64,000 nucleotides of DNA from Verpa conica. Taxonomy: Eukaryota; Ascomycota; Pezizomycetes; Pezizales; Morchellaceae. The notes beneath the pieces were generated by a model. That model made no database searches. It was not told where the DNA came from and saw only the letters and a list, made by a program, of their open reading frames with translations. This document shows positions 21,201 to 36,200 of this stretch, piece after piece (the first letter of the stretch is position 1; every line of letters begins with the position of its first letter). A program made the translations under genes and the position numbers. The stretch lies in contig JAUFSD010000002.1 of the NCBI GenBank assembly GCA_033030425.1, positions 3,224,001 through 3,288,000 on the forward strand. Reading direction: 5' to 3'.

Positions 21201-24200
21201 TGCTTCACGTCATCTTCATCAGAACGGATAGTCTGCTGTAGAGTCTCCATGGTGCTCTCACTGTGTTCGCCTCCAACATCAGGAGCACCAAACGGCAGAT
21301 TGTGAGACTCATGAATGGTAGAAGAACCACCCTCAATAAATGGACTAGTCTCGTTGGATAGTACGGGGAAAATATCTATAAACAAGAATTATTAGTACTC
21401 ATATAAGAATGTACAGATGGGTTTAAGTTACCATTCTCTTGTCTTTGATGGCCTTCTGGCGGTGTTGGTGGTCTACTAGTAGTGTTTAGAAGACCTTGTT
21501 GCAGCTCCGGTTCAATGACTAAGGTATCTACAGCCTCGGGTTCGGTTTGTGGCAATCGAGGCTCAGTAGTATCAATTAGATTATGGAATGTAGGCGGCTC
21601 AGGGCCTTCTAGGGACTGTTCCTTGAAATCGTCTTTTTTATCTCCTTTGACTGTTTCTTTAAACGAGAGCTCCTCCGACACCTCTGAGTGAAAAGTTGGT
21701 GGTTCAACATATGCAGGTAAAGCTGCTAACCCTAGAAGAGACGAAGAGACCTCTGTTTCAGTGGTTGTCTGTTGGATGGTTGGCGAAGCTGGAGCAATTG
21801 CGAAGTATCCATGTTTATCGGAGCCCTCTCCAAAGTGGCCGTGCTTAACATCTTCAATCTCGTGCTGTGATCCGGGCTCTGTTTTTGGTTCTAGCAGAGC
21901 AGCTTCCGACGAAGGGAAGTTGAATGACCCTACTGGACTCTCAAGCTCGAGATGTTCTGACCCGGTTTCTTGGGTATTCTTGTGTTCATCAGCTACCTCC
22001 CCTCCAGCTAGCTCTTCATCCTTAGATAAGACTTCTTCTGTGAGAGCAGGTAGTTCTGTTGTTTTCTCCTGTTGACTTCTGGTCTGTCCCTCTTCGCTTT
22101 GGATGTAGTATTGAGATTCTAATTCGAGAGGCTCTGTTTCTTCGGTCTCTGGTTTGACCTCGGTAATGGACGAAGGCTCAGCAGTGAGCTCGACTTCGTT
22201 TTCGGATTGCCCAACTTGTTCTACAGTTGCAAATGAGGCGGCAGAACCGCGCCGAGTTGGAACATCTTTATCGTCATTTTCCTGCGCGGCGTCCTCCAGT
22301 TTCTTTTCCTCCTCTTTATCCAGCGCAAACTGCTCGTCAATTGACTCTTGTTCAGTAACTAGTGGCAGTTCCAGAGTGACGCCTTGTTCCTGCTCATCCT
22401 CATCTGTGTCAGTAAGATCACGTTGGGACTCGATAATGAATGCATTCCCGGCCTCGGCTTCAGCACTTGGGTGAGTAGTAGAGTCGATATCTGAAGTATA
22501 GGAGCCGAATTTGTCTGTTGACTGCTCGTGGATGGGGGAAACTGGCTCAATGATGGCTGCCCCATGTATTTCCGGGGTTGATTCTAAGATTGTTTCCTCA
22601 GCGACCTTCTCCGGGGCAGATTCTATGCTTGAAATGAACTCTTCAGTGCCGGCTGACAACTCTAGTTTAACGCCTTGTTCCTCGATATCAACTTCATCTT
22701 CTTCCCCTTTAACAAAGATGACGGGCTCGGAGATAACTTCCTCGGTATTTAGCTTAGGTGTCGTATAACCACTAGGTTGTCGGAAGGCAAACGTCTCCTG
22801 GTCATTGTCGTCTATTTGGGAGAATTGGGTTGTTGTCTCTTCAGCCTCAAAAGTGCCTATGTTGAGTCCAAGATTCCCTATCTCCTTCTCTTCATTCTGG
22901 CTCTTACTCTTAGGTATATCCTCCTCTTCTATAGCTGTAGCATCTTCTGCTACCGGATCTAAAATTCCGATGTTTTTGTTAAACCCAGCTTCTGTACCTG
23001 GTATAATTCCCTAAGGCCTTGTAAGTAAAGATTCAGTGAAGTTAACAGTTATCAAATACCTCAATTTCCACTGGAGGAAGCGTATTATATATTGATTGAT
23101 GAATATTTTGCTCTTCGTCAACTTGTTGCACCTCGACTGCGGGCTCAACCGTAGGCTCTACGGAGACCTCCGGGATTTCTGCGGGAACTAGCGAAAAAGG
23201 AATCACATTTGTCTCGTCGATGTAAAGCTCCTCAGGCTCGGCCAAAATTGAAGGCAAAGGAGTGAGAATATGCTCATGCGATACCAGGTCTAGCTCTGAA
23301 GAAGGATTTTCGCTACTAATCGAAAGCGATGCGAGTTGAGACCCTTCAATGGAGAAGCGGCGAGTGATTGATTCAACCTCAGATTCCTCTGGAAGCTTGT
23401 ACTCAGGCTGAGTATCTGTTAGAAGCTCCTGTTCTATTTCTGTTGCTGAGGTTGCTGCAGGCTCTGGTGTTGAAGGTAAAGAAATTGAAATGTCATCAGC
23501 CAATGGCAGGCTTTCAGGCACCATAAATCCCTCGGCAACCTCTAGGATTTGTGAGGTCTGAATACCATCTTCGGAAGTGCGGCGACTAATAGACTCTTGC
23601 TCAGTTCCAACTAGGAAGGTACGCTCTGGCGATGAATCATGTATCGAGATTCCCAAATCTACATCTGGAGTTTCAATCATTGCAGTTTGCTCCGATACTG
23701 AAGCTAAGACACCCTCAGATATTGACAGACCTTCTGGCTCTGATTCCTCGGAAGCTTCCATGATAGGTGAGAGCTGAGGACCGTCAATAGAATCATGATA
23801 ACTGATAGACTCCTGTTCTGTTTCGACTTGGGAGGTATATTCTGGAAATTCCTCTGGCGATAAGTCGTTCGCTTCTGTTGATTCGGCTATTGTGAGTTCT
23901 TCTGAGACTATGACTTGAGAGCTCTCAGACGGTAGTAGGTTCTGCGGCTCTGAAAACACCTCAGCGACCTCTGGGACTGATGATAGCTGAGCACCGCCTA
24001 CTGAAGAATGGTGACTGATAGGCTCGGACTCGATTTCCGTAGGGAACATGACTGGTTCACTAGATGGTTGTTCGGCACTTATTTCTTGCACTTCTACCAA
24101 AGAATCCGCTAGTACTCGTGGTGAGTAGATTTCTTCATCTTCAGGTAAAGGAACGCTAGCCGCTTCTGGAAGGATATCCTCATTATTAAGAGGGGGTTCT

Positions 24201-27200
24201 ACTGAAGAGCCCCTAGTGTCCGACTGAAACTCAGATTCGTGTGAAAGTGTGTTTTCATAGGTTGAGTGACTTGTTTGAACATCTTGCTGGACATCATGCT
24301 CGGTGGATATAAACTCAGGCTCTACCGTAGGGGATGAAGCCTGTGAAAGCTGGTTGGATTGGACTTCAAGGTCTGTAATAGGTGGTTCACCCTGGGCTAC
24401 CTCAGGAAGATCTTTCGGTATAATATTTTCAACAGCCAATGGTGTGTTATCTGCCCCGGGTTCAATTATAACCTGTAGTTGGGCCTCAAGGGGTTCGTCA
24501 AGTGGCAACCCTAAAGTAGTTGTCCATTGTTCTTGCAATAGACCTTCTGGGATGGTAGCTGCCATTGCCGGTAATGTCATTTCGGCCGAAGTTCCAATAT
24601 CAAGCTGTCTAGATCCAGAAAAATCGCTAAGTGGTAATTCTAATACGGTCAGCTCTTCGCGAGGTAGCTCTGGGAGGTCATATGGGGTTGCCGCCGAAAT
24701 ATCTGACGATGCTGAGTAGCCCACAGGCATAGCTACAGAAGACTCTTCCCCGGGCACAATCGAAGTTGGTCTACTAATAGTTGATTCCGACATCTCTTCA
24801 AGAATCGGGGACAAGGATGTGTACTCTCTGTCTGGTATATCCGGGATGTCGTATACCTCTTCTGGGAGATCGTATAGTGAACTAGGTTCAGATATCTGTG
24901 GGAGATCTTCCAGGACAGCAGCCATTGTAGGTGAAGTTGACTTGACTGTAGAGGACTCGTCTTCAGCTGTGATTGAGGGTGACCTACTGCCCACTGGTCG
25001 GATAGACTCTTCGAAAGCTGGGTAGTTTGATATGGGGTTATCTAATGGTAGCTCTGGGTGCTCTTCTAAGGTGATCGCTGCCTCGTTTACCGATTCAGAG
25101 CCGCTGGGCGGGATTTCAGACGACGACCCGGAAATTAGTGGAAAGTTCTCAATCACAGGTTCCTAATTATTTTATTTAGCTACTTCAAACAGGGGTAGCA
25201 AATTTCGAATGGGGGATATTGTTACATTTGTTAAAATTTCTGGTTGGCTTTTAGGAGAGGTTGGTTCACTAGGTGGTAATTCTTTGAGACTAGGCTCAGG
25301 AACCGCAATTGGGGATGCTGGTTCACTTTGAAGCTGTGAAGTGGGATTCTCGCCAGGAACAACTGAAACTGAACCGCTTCCAGTCGATTGCTCATTGGAG
25401 ACAGGACTAACGAAAGCTGGAGAAGAGTCACCGAGTGGTAGCTCTGGTAAATTTTCCGTCCCAGGATATGAAAACTCCGTATTAAGCTGTGGTAGTTGAG
25501 CGACCTCATTATCAATCTGGGGAGCATGTGGGGATGATGGTTCGTCTTGTGGAGCATATTGAGAATACTCTAAAGCAAGAGATGGAGAAGACTGGCCACT
25601 TAGAGATGATACTCGCTGTACTTGAGCATAAGATTGATCCTCAGGTTCGATACGAGGAAGTAAAGGCGAGTCGTCAGGCATGTCAGATCCAGACGGAAAT
25701 TCTTGAACTTGTTGCTTGACCTCTTCAAGCGACTCAGGGAGAGTGGGGAGGTCTAGTGCATCTAGCACAGGATCAAATGATTGCGGTTCGCCTTCAGTGT
25801 GTGCTGTTACTTCCCTGTCGAACTGCTGTTCCACTGTATGTTGTTGAGTCTCAATGGGGGAGAGCTGAAGATCTTCTGAAATTTTTATTTGAGTATCCAG
25901 CGTTGAAGAGTAGTCCGCCTCCAAGGGAGTCTTAATAGATTCCTGACCCTCGTTGGCTGAAAAGTGAGTGGATGTATCCACAAGGGCATCAGCGCTCTCG
26001 GTTAGTTCACCGTGAGAGAACTCTGGCTCGCCCAAAGAGACTAGAGTAGCTTTTTGAGCTTCAAGAATTGGAGAGGCAGCCCGATCTTCTATTGTAGGAG
26101 GGTTTTCGGTAAGGGCTGGGTAGAAATCGGAAGTGGAATTAGGTATGATTGGTAACCCCGGTACTTGAATAATAGGGGTGGATTTTTCGGACTGTGGTAG
26201 GGGTGGAAGGGCTTCAAGGGATTCTGGGACAGCGTATGTTGGAGGATCGCTGGATATTGGAGAAAGTGGCTGAGCCTCGATAATCGGAGAAGCTGGAATA
26301 TTCTTAGGAGAAATAGAACGATCCTTTAAAATAGCCTTGGGAGATTCAGGCACCGAAGGATCACTTGCAACTGGGTAATTGGGTTCGGTTTGAAAGAAAA
26401 TGAAAGGGGATTGTGTTTCGGCTTGCCATTGAGATTGAACATTTTCAGCAGCAGGGGTCTGAACAAATGTTGAAAGGCTGTCTAAAGGTAAAGAAGGAAT
26501 TACCTCATCGTTCACGGCTATCGGTTCTGAGGTCGTATTCTGAGATTTAGGGGAAAGGTAAGGGGATGATGAATTGCTCTGGGGTAATGCCGGGTATTCT
26601 TTATAAATATCAACCACGGCAGACTCTAAAACTGGGGAAGGGGTACGAGAAACAAAGGAAAAGGTATCAGGAATGCGTTCTTGCTGAATTGGACTGTATG
26701 GGGGAGAATTAGATGATTCTTGCGGGAAATTTTCATAAGATGGTGGAGAGTCTCGGTCGTCGAAGATATCTGGGGGTTCAGATAATGATTCTTTATCTTC
26801 CTGCTGTCTCTTAACGTCGCTACTTAGATCAACTCCCTCGGAAAGAGTTAGCATCCCAGCAGAAGTAGAAGTAGACTTTTCGACGTAGTTGTAAGACTTA
26901 GCTACCGGTTCCCCGTTATGGTTTTGGGCATTGGAGTTGGCAGTTTGCTTCACCTTTCTCTCTATACTTTTGCTCCTAACTGGCAGGCGGCTGTTGGAAT
27001 CCGACCCTCTCTGGCCCTCCTCTTGTCCCTCGTATCCTTCCGTTGACTCGCCGGTCTGGCTCCAATTCCCACTCCCTGACTGAGATCCACCTACTTCTGA
27101 TTCCCTTCTTAATGAATTTGATGACTTTTTCTTTAGTGACATTGATCTTGACAAAGGAAGACGCGACTGGCCGGACTCCCCTCCTTCAACTACTGAAGCT

Positions 27201-30200
27201 GAAAAGGAAATATCTTCTGGGGCCCTTCGCCCATCCATATGGCCCCGCGAGCTATAGGTTCCAGAATTCTCTACATGTCGCTGTTCTTCCCGACTATCCT
27301 GGTGTAGGCTATCTCCCGCGGAAGAAGAGGGACGAGACCCTTTTCTGTCAGTATCAGTTCGGCTAAAATCCTGGACCGGACGAACACCGGGCTGCCTCTC
27401 CTCACTTGCAGTACGTGGTTGGATTCCTTTCTTGAGTTGACGCGCAACCTTGAGCGCTCCAGATAAGGCCTTTAGACTCATCTTACGTTCTGATTTTGGC
27501 CGCTCCGGTGCTTCTGTGGGGGAAGCTGTCTCCGGAGTCGACTTGGATAAATTGTCTTCTGTATGTGTCGGAACGCTTGCATCGAAAGAATAGGTTTCTG
27601 GCTCCTCGTGGAGAGATATAGGTGCGGAGTGATCATTCTCAACCTTTTCGTAGCTCATATCAAGTTCCCTTAAGGAGGCTGCTCTTGACTTTTGTGGTGG
27701 TGTCACTTGCTCCCATTCCCCGCTATCATTTCTTATCAAGTCGGCTGGCTTCTCTCTTACCCCAGCTTCAGAGACTGATCGTTTATGTAGTGGTTTCACT
27801 GACTCTCCTCGTGTTTGCGAAGCCTCGCGACTCTTTGACCCACTCCTCTCCTTTGATTTGCCTCCCCATCCAAACATTTTCCCCAAATTTGCAACTCCCC
27901 GGATCTTACCTTTACCCTTTTGAGAAGACTCAGCTTCTATATCATTAACATCTACGCCCTCCTGATGCCGCCGTACACTATCTATTGACCGCCGTGAATG
28001 TCTCTCAATTGGCTGCGGCTCATGTGATGTGATTACACTATCTGTTGACCGCCTGTGGAGGTGCTGCTGATCTTCTAGTGATTGACCACCCGCTGTCCAT
28101 TGCTCGGTAGACCGCCTAGGAAGTTGGTGTCGCTCTACTGATGGCTGCTCGGTTGACCGCCTTTGCAAGGATGGCCCGGCAGACCTTTCTCTCCTTCCAC
28201 GACTGTCTTTCTCAAATTCCTGTCTCTCTCTCTCCATCCTGGCTCTCCTTAGCTCTGCCTCTTCCTCCTCACTTCTTGGTACTCTCCTAATACTATCATT
28301 ATCTCTAAGTCCTACAAAGCTGTCAGTGAAGCTAGATGCACTGCCATATAAGCTCTCTGTATGTCCGGTTATAGAACTATCATATTTAGATGAACCCATC
28401 CCCGACTTGAAACTATCTGAGACAGATGTAGATCCGAAGGATGATGAAGGCCGCTGAGAGTCGTCATCTTCTTTAACTGGATCCATTATCTTGAAGCTAC
28501 CAGACGCAGATTTAGACCGCGAGGCAGGTGCAGTTCTTACAACACCATGGGCGTGATTCTTTCTCTCTTTTACCATGGCCTCAAATTGTGGTGGTGCTGA
28601 GTGCGCTGGTGGGATCTCTTTCGGTACAGAAATAACTGATGGGGGCGTTGGTTGCGGTAAAGGAATATGCGCTGGTTTCCACTCTAAAGCTTTCGGCGTA
28701 GATGAATAGGTAGGGTCGGGCCTAGGTGGTTGTACTGAGTGCTCACCCGACTGCACTTTTAGCATGGGCGAATTGCTGCTAAACTGTTGCTGCTCAAATC
28801 GAGATCGTGTCACCTCCTCGCGATCTAAGGTAGAGGCATGGGACAAATAGGCTTCTGCAGAGGACTCATGTTGCCCGAGCTGCCTTTTTGCCTTCGGATT
28901 ATCCTCATCCTCGACTTCCTCTATAGATGCGCTACGGGGTCTAACAATACTTGGTCGACGGCCAGTGGGTGTCGTCTCTCCAGCTTCGAGAACAGTGCTC
29001 AGTCTGTGAGGGTTAAGACCAAGGATTAAGTTTGGGTTAAAGCCAGCTTCTTCCGCCGAGGCTATTGCGGCTGCCATAAGTTCGTTGTCTTTATCGATTT
29101 CTTCTCGTGTAAGACGTTTACCATCATCTGCAACCACTCTCCCTGTTACAGCTGTTGGTGTAACAGCTCTCGAGGCTTCTTCATCTAAGAAAGCGAAGAC
29201 ATTAGGGGGGGATGGCTGCTGCCTGTAACTTGGCACACTCTGAATTGGAGTGCTCTCGTATGTGGAGCCATCCGGGGGAGTTTGGAAATCTTGATCTCTT
29301 GAAAGTGAAGATGCTGATCGATCTGATTCTACCGAGTAGAGAGTGGCTGAAGACCCAGAGAAAGCGCGTTTATCATCAGCCAGAGTGGGACGGTAAATAG
29401 GTGCTAAAAAATAATAAGTCTTTGCTATGGTTTAAAATCCAACCCAGAACCCATTGAAACTTACTAGACGAGGTCTGATTCTCTTGTGAAGTTTCCTTCA
29501 GATCAGCTCCCATGGATTGAGTTGATGCTAATCTAGATGCGGATTCTGCTCTATAAATATTCGTTGCTGATTCAGACATAGATCGATTCCCACTTATAAC
29601 ATTAGGGCGATATGAGGGCACTACAAAGCACCATTAGTTCATAAAATCATACAGTTGAGAACTCATGAGCACGTACTAGATGATGTTTGGTTCTCACGTG
29701 AGCCCCCTCTTATATCAATTCCAGTTTCCCTTGAAATTTTTGAATCTGATCTAGATCCTACTTCTGAATAGTAAATATCTCCCGATGATCCAACAATGTG
29801 GCGATTGTCGCCTTCAATAGTAGGAATATGAATAGGCACTATATATCATAATTAGATCATAAATTTATCTAAGTGAGAACTCGTGAGAACATACCAGACG
29901 ATGTTCGGTTCTCGTGTGAGATTTCTTTCTCATCAAAACGGGCCTCCTGCGACAGAGATGATGCAATCCGAGATGTAGATTGTGAGGAAATATTTTTTGC
30001 AGATTCAGAAACTGAACGTCTCTCGGTTGACAGAGCAGGGCGATAAATAGGCACTATATATATGATTAGTCAATAGTACCGGTTGGGTAAACTCTAATGA
30101 ATGCATACCAGATGAAGTTTGATTTTCGCGTGAAATCGGCAAGACAACATCAGGTGCAACCTCCTCGTCATCAAACCCACCAGGGATACGGAAATTCTGG

Positions 30201-33200
30201 GTTGAATCATATGTGCTCTGCTGTGATGCTTGAACCTGTGGCAATACTGGTGCAGAGGCGACCCGCGAAGATGTCTGATCGCGACTGTAGTCCGATGCCG
30301 AGTGCTGGTGGCTTAGTCCTGAACGAGAATCGGAAGAGACGACTGTTCCCTGTTGATAAGTGGTTTGCTGGGGCGTTGGAACTGGGGGTAATGCAGGACC
30401 ATATTCGATATTAGAAAACTGCTGACTACTCCCTGAAGTTCGTTCGTATTCTGATGAAGTTTGTTCATATCTTGATTGCGACTGACTACCTGACCTAGTT
30501 GAACCATGGTACATAGTACTAGAGGACTGGCCAGTAAAGTTCGGTGGGAGATCGGGGCCATAATACATATCGGGAGTTCTAGTGGGCTCTTTAAAGGAAA
30601 AGCCTGGTGGAAGTTGAGGGCCTTGATAAATCAATTCCTGAGTTTGTGACTGCTGTTGCTGTTGAGAGGTCGTTTGTGCATATTGCTGAGAATCATCTGT
30701 TTGTTGGTAGTCAATGACCGCTGCACCAGAATTTGGTACTGTCGGGACTGGCGCAGCTGGGGTTCCAACGAACGGATTCCCCGTAACAAGAGACGGTGCT
30801 TCACTGATCGCTTGAGTCACTGCCTTTGTGAACCTAGATCCAATTCCAGCGCCAAAGCTACCCCATCCAGAAGATCCAGTAGTAGACTTTTTCTCCTCAA
30901 CCGAAGTCTCTGACTGCCCTGTTATTGAAGATCCGGTGATTCCTGAACTACGTTCAAACTCAGAAGATGTTACAGCTCTAACAGGCTCTGTCCTTTTCAC
31001 ATCCTCAGCTAGACTCCCTTCACTCTTTTTCTCAAACTCAGAAGATGTGATAGACCGCTCAAGCTTTTTTGATTCAGTGATAGCCTCAACTCTTCTCACA
31101 ACCTCAGCAGTGGCAGCTTCATATTCAGAAGAGGTTAATGATGCTATGGGCTTTTTATTTGCTACAGACTCAGATGAAGCCTTCTGGGTCCTCTTCTCGA
31201 ATTCCTCAGACGTCTCTGCAAAGACTTCAGGGGAGGCCACATAAATTGGGGGGATTGCTGGGATAACTGGGATATTTGGATCGCCCTCTGTCGGCATAGG
31301 AGGAAAGTAGCTCCCCTCACAATGAAGGCGCTGTGGAAATCTCGATATTCCCGGAGGTGGGGTGGCTGGAGTCTCAATGAGCATCGGAACACCATTTGGA
31401 ACGGACCAGGATCTCTCAATGAAACCAGGAATATCTCCAGTCGGGAGTGGATCAAAAGTATTGTAGCGCTTCTTCTTGGGATCTTTCTTCTTCTCGACCT
31501 TATCCAGCCCTGCGTTCTTACGAATAAACTCAACCTCCGCACGGCGAGCCATCTCAGCTTCATTTTCGCGAACCTTGGACCTTTCTCGACTACGCCTAGC
31601 TTCTCTTTCTTTGTATCCTGGATCACGTCTTCTAGCTTGGCTACGGGCGCGTTTGGCTTCCTTTTGTTCTTTAATTTGGCGCTGGATCTCTTCAACCTCC
31701 TTCTCAAGCCTGATGCGCTCTGCCTCCTTCCGCTCGCTCTCCAAACGCCTTCGGACTTCGGCCTGGATAAGACGCTGCTCGTCAGTCATACTTTCCTCTT
31801 CTTTAAGTTGGAGTTCAAGAGCTACTTCATTGGCGATCTCTTCATGCCTCAGTGCCTCTTGCCTCTGTTCTTTAGCTGCCATGGTGGCCTGCTCTCCTTC
31901 GATCCGCTCTTTCTCCTCCCTTCTACTTTCCCCTCGCCCGTTCTGTCGGTCTGCCTTTCGTAATCGGATCCTCTCCTCCTCGGTCGCCGTCTGCTTTGTA
32001 AGATTATAGGATTCCTCTTGCTTGCGGGTGAATTCGGTTTGAGCTTGGACTATCTTCTGTTTCTCAACCTGGACCTGCATAGACTTCTCCTCTTCGATTT
32101 TGACTTGGGCAATGTATTCCCTCGCCTTCTCGTCTTTAATCCTAGTTTGTACCATCTGGTCCTCTAACCTCCTCTCTTCCTCCCTTTTAAGCTGAGTCTC
32201 CTTGCTCTTTCCAATGCTGATCTGTTCATTAATCTGTTGAACCCTCTCGTCATGCTGCCACTTCTTTGACTCAATCTCGGCGGCGACGATCCTCTGCCCC
32301 TCAATCTGCGCAGCTCGGTCTCTCTTCTTCTCATCGGCAATCTGTATCTCTAACTCTCTAACTCTCGCATCTTCTTGCTTCTTCAACTCAATCGAAGCTG
32401 TGATCTTCTTCTCTTCTTCAATCCTCAGGCGGCTTTCTTTCTCCTTCTCGATTTGAATCAGCTGTTGAACCTCACGAACCTTCGCCTCATCTCTTGATCT
32501 ATGAGCCTCGAATGCCGTCTGCTCGAGTTGCGACAGCGTCTCAACGGTTTTATGGTGCTCTTGGCTAATCTTGACTCGTTGAGCCTCGATGATCTGTTGC
32601 TCGCGTTTGTTGCTGGACATCTGGGATTCGAACTGAATTCTACGCGTCTCCTCCACGGCATTGGCTTGCTGTGCCCAAAGATCTTGGCCTCCCTGGAATT
32701 CCATGCGTTGGACCCCGATTGATTCCTGGCGATGGGATGCTGCTTGAACATACGCGTCCCTACTCTTTTGGAATTCAATTCCGGCGGCGAAGCCTTTCTC
32801 CTGCTGAGATGCCAGTCCGGCTGAGAATCCTTTCTCTTGATGATCTGCGGCTTGAAGAATAGCACGCTTCTCTTCTTCGAGTTTTCGGTTTTTCCTGGTC
32901 TCCTCTTCAAGCCTCTGGCTGGCCTCCACACGGTATTGTTCCTTCCTCCGCTCTTCCTCCTTCACCAGCATGAGTTCCTTCTCGAGCTTCTGCCGTTTCT
33001 GAACTTCAATAGCTTCAATTCTCTCCGCCTCCTTCTTTATCACCTCTTGTTCTCTAAGATATCGAGTCCGCTCTTCTTCCTCTTTCCGGGTCACCTGGAA
33101 GCGCTCTTCTTCCTCTCGCTCACGCTGCTGACGTCGTAGTGATTCTTGTCGGCACCACTCACGGTACTTCCGCTCTTCCTCGGCCTTTACTAGCTCAAGA

Positions 33201-36200
33201 CGCTCTGTATCTTGCTTCTGACGAGCCAAGCGGGCTGCTTCATCCTTCTCTCGCTCCCGGGCTTCCCACTCGGTCTTCTTCTTGAGCTCAATGGCTGCCC
33301 TCTCTTCCCTCTCGCGCTTCAGCTTCAACTCCGATTCTTCTCTCTCTTTCTGCTCGATAGCAACTCTGAGGGCTCTCCTCTCCTTCTCCTCCCGCTCACT
33401 CTTCTCTTTGTGCAACAGTGCTGCCTTCTCCTCGCGTACCCGCAGCTCCGTGAGTTCTCTCTGAATTCTCTCTGACCGCTCCTTCTCATTCTCGTCTCGC
33501 CTCTCTCTATTGATGATTTCATGCCTCTCACGTTCCTCACGCTCTGCTCTTTCCTTCGCGTACGCGCTCGAGACCTCCGCAGCAGCAGCACTGGCCGCAG
33601 CAGCCGCAATATCCTGAACTAACTTGGAGCTATACCCAATCGTGCTTGATTGAGACTGGGTTTTCTCCACAACACTAGAAGACACTGAATGTGTCGGTAG
33701 AGGCATTGGGGATGGTACAACGACCACGTTCTGCGCCACATTCGAAATAGAAGTTGATGAATTATTATTAACGTTCGAGGTAGTATGATTTATAATATTG
33801 TGATTATTGATTATGGTAGTTGTGCTAGTAGATACTGGATGTTGGACGGCCTGTGTCGACTGAACAGGAGCTGGTAGAGGCCTCCTCTGCTGCCCAGCAC
33901 CATCTAATGATGAGAAACCTCCCACCACTACTTTCGCACCTTCCCCTCCTGTCGTTGTTGGGACTGCGACTGCTGTGGCTGCAACCGCCGTCTTTGATGA
34001 TTTCCGTTCTTGTTCATTATATTGCTGTTCAGACGTGTAAGATTCCCGTACGAAAGAAGAGGTCTCAGATTGCCGACGATTTATATTCGTCTCCGAGGAG
34101 GATGTGGTGGTCTCGAACCTTGAGGGATCATCTGTAGCCTATTATTCCACCACGAAGAAAATAAAATAGAAAGATCAGTCCCATTTCCATTTATTGTAGG
34201 ACCTGCTAATATAGGGATGTGGGTTTCCATACCTTTGGATAAACCATGGTTAGCTTGGTTTCTTTGGGTGTAGCTACATCATAAGTAGACGAAGATCTTG
34301 AATCCTCCTTAGTAACCTTCCCATCTCTCCCTATATAAACCGCCGACTTCTTCTTGCTATCCTCTATCTTCTTCAGCTCCTCTGATTGCTTCGACTTATG
34401 CTTGGACTCCTTGCTATTTCGGTCTAGAATACTCTCACTCCCGCCTGAGAACCAGCTCCCGAAAATTCCAGTTTTGCCTGTGGAAGTGGTGGTCTTCTGG
34501 GTCGTTGTGCTCTTATTATACTGAGAATGGGACTGTGAATCGTAGGATTCCCAGCTGCCGACCGAACTCGTCCTTCTAGGCCTGGTGCCAGCTATGGGCC
34601 GTTCTGGAGACCTCTCATGACGATCATCATGGACCCAAATTTCCTTTGTAGATCTTCTTTCTCCGCCGGGAAGTGTCACGAATACCTGGCTTTCTGGACC
34701 TTGGTGCTGGGTATAGACCTCTTTCTCCTTGCCTTTGAGGATGCTGCTGGTCACATCCGTTGTGGAGTGTGATTTGGTCCCAACAAGTATGCTTGAAGTC
34801 GTACTTGAGATATCAGTAGTGGATTTTGTCTGCCCCGTCCTGATGTTATAGGAGCTTAGTTGCGGGTGCTTCTCAGTTTCGAGGCCTTCCTGCCAACTGA
34901 TGCTTGAACCCACAGATCCAGATCTTTTTGGTCGGGTCGCACTACCACCAAACCACCCACCGGATATCCTACCACCACCTGAGAACCACCCACCCTGAGT
35001 TGAAGCAGCTGTTTGTTTACCACTCGAAACGGCAGTCGAAGAGTAAGTATCACTCTTCCTTGCCCTGCCGCCCCACCAAGATGACCCACTGGCTGCTGGG
35101 GCAACAGTAGTTGTAGATGTAGTCGCCGCTGTCCCCGAAGTCCATGCCCTGGATCCACCTGTTGAGTTTGATCTCTTAATTCCCGGTCCGACCATAGCGC
35201 TCCCAGTGACACGACCATGAGATGGGGTTCCATAGTCATCCCAGCTCTTCGTTCGCTTCATCTTTCCGATTCCAAAAACACTAGAAACCCTACTACCAGC
35301 TGACTTGAAAGAATCGGCGACAGATCCGGCATATGACTGCTTGCTTCGTATCGACGCAGAATCAAGACTAGTGCCCTTGCGACTACCGTATGCAAGCCCG
35401 TCGTCCGAACAAGATGAAGAGCTAGGATTTGAGCTAGAGCGAGAGGATCCTGATGACTTATTCTTGCCCCCCTTAGCACTTCCCTTACCCTTACCCTTTG
35501 TGTCCCTCCTCATAGACCTGAAAAACCATCCTGTCTTCCTTCTGGACCCTAAAGAGCTCGGGGACGATGAGTATCGGCCATAAGCCAATCCGTCTTCACT
35601 TGTGGTTACACTTTCACTTGAAGATACCTCGAATAATTGACCCTGTAATGAGGCGCTGCTAGAAGCTACTGAGGTACGAGATTCACTACGCTTGCGCCTG
35701 CTTGTCTTCTGGCTCGAGGCAGTTGATCCAAACCAGTCACCCAGAATAGATCCGCTAGACTTTCCATTTGTGCCATGCGGAGTAGATTCTGAATAGTACG
35801 TTGGATGAGCCTTTCCGTCTGGGCCATATCCAGGATTGTAGAAAATAGTTTTACCTTTTGATTTGTCGAGATCTCCACCACGCAGAACTCCAGAAGCTGA
35901 ATGAGTTGTTGAGGTCTTTTTATACTTTTGGTCCAACTCACCAGTGCTCGTAAGAATACTACTACTATCGCTAGTACGACGGCGCCTCCCGGAAAACCCC
36001 TCCTGCTCTCTCTGCTCTCGTCTTTCTTGACGCCTGAGCTCCTTCCTCTCTCGTCGGATCTGCCTTTCTAGTCTCCTCCTCCTCCGTGTAGTATCAGACA
36101 TGTCTGAGTCACTCATGCTTGAAGAGCTGTCAGAGCTACTGCTGCCCGATGACGATGTGAAGTCTGATGTATTTTTTCTCCTGAAAACGCGCATCCAAAC

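Noticed and set aside
25163..25184. A 21-nt intron (GTAGCT...TTAG) between exons 6 and 7 of the giant gene
   Set aside because: Far too short for splicing; a GTAACA donor at 25225 gives a normal 63-nt phase-0 intron.
29404..30108. Short regular repeats first considered as a CRISPR-like array
   Set aside because: The repeats are exon-intron units of about 216 bp with protein-level conservation and splice signals.
31322..32009. Long + strand frames of 177-213 codons
   Set aside because: Antisense shadows of the Glu/Arg/Lys coiled-coil exon of the giant gene.
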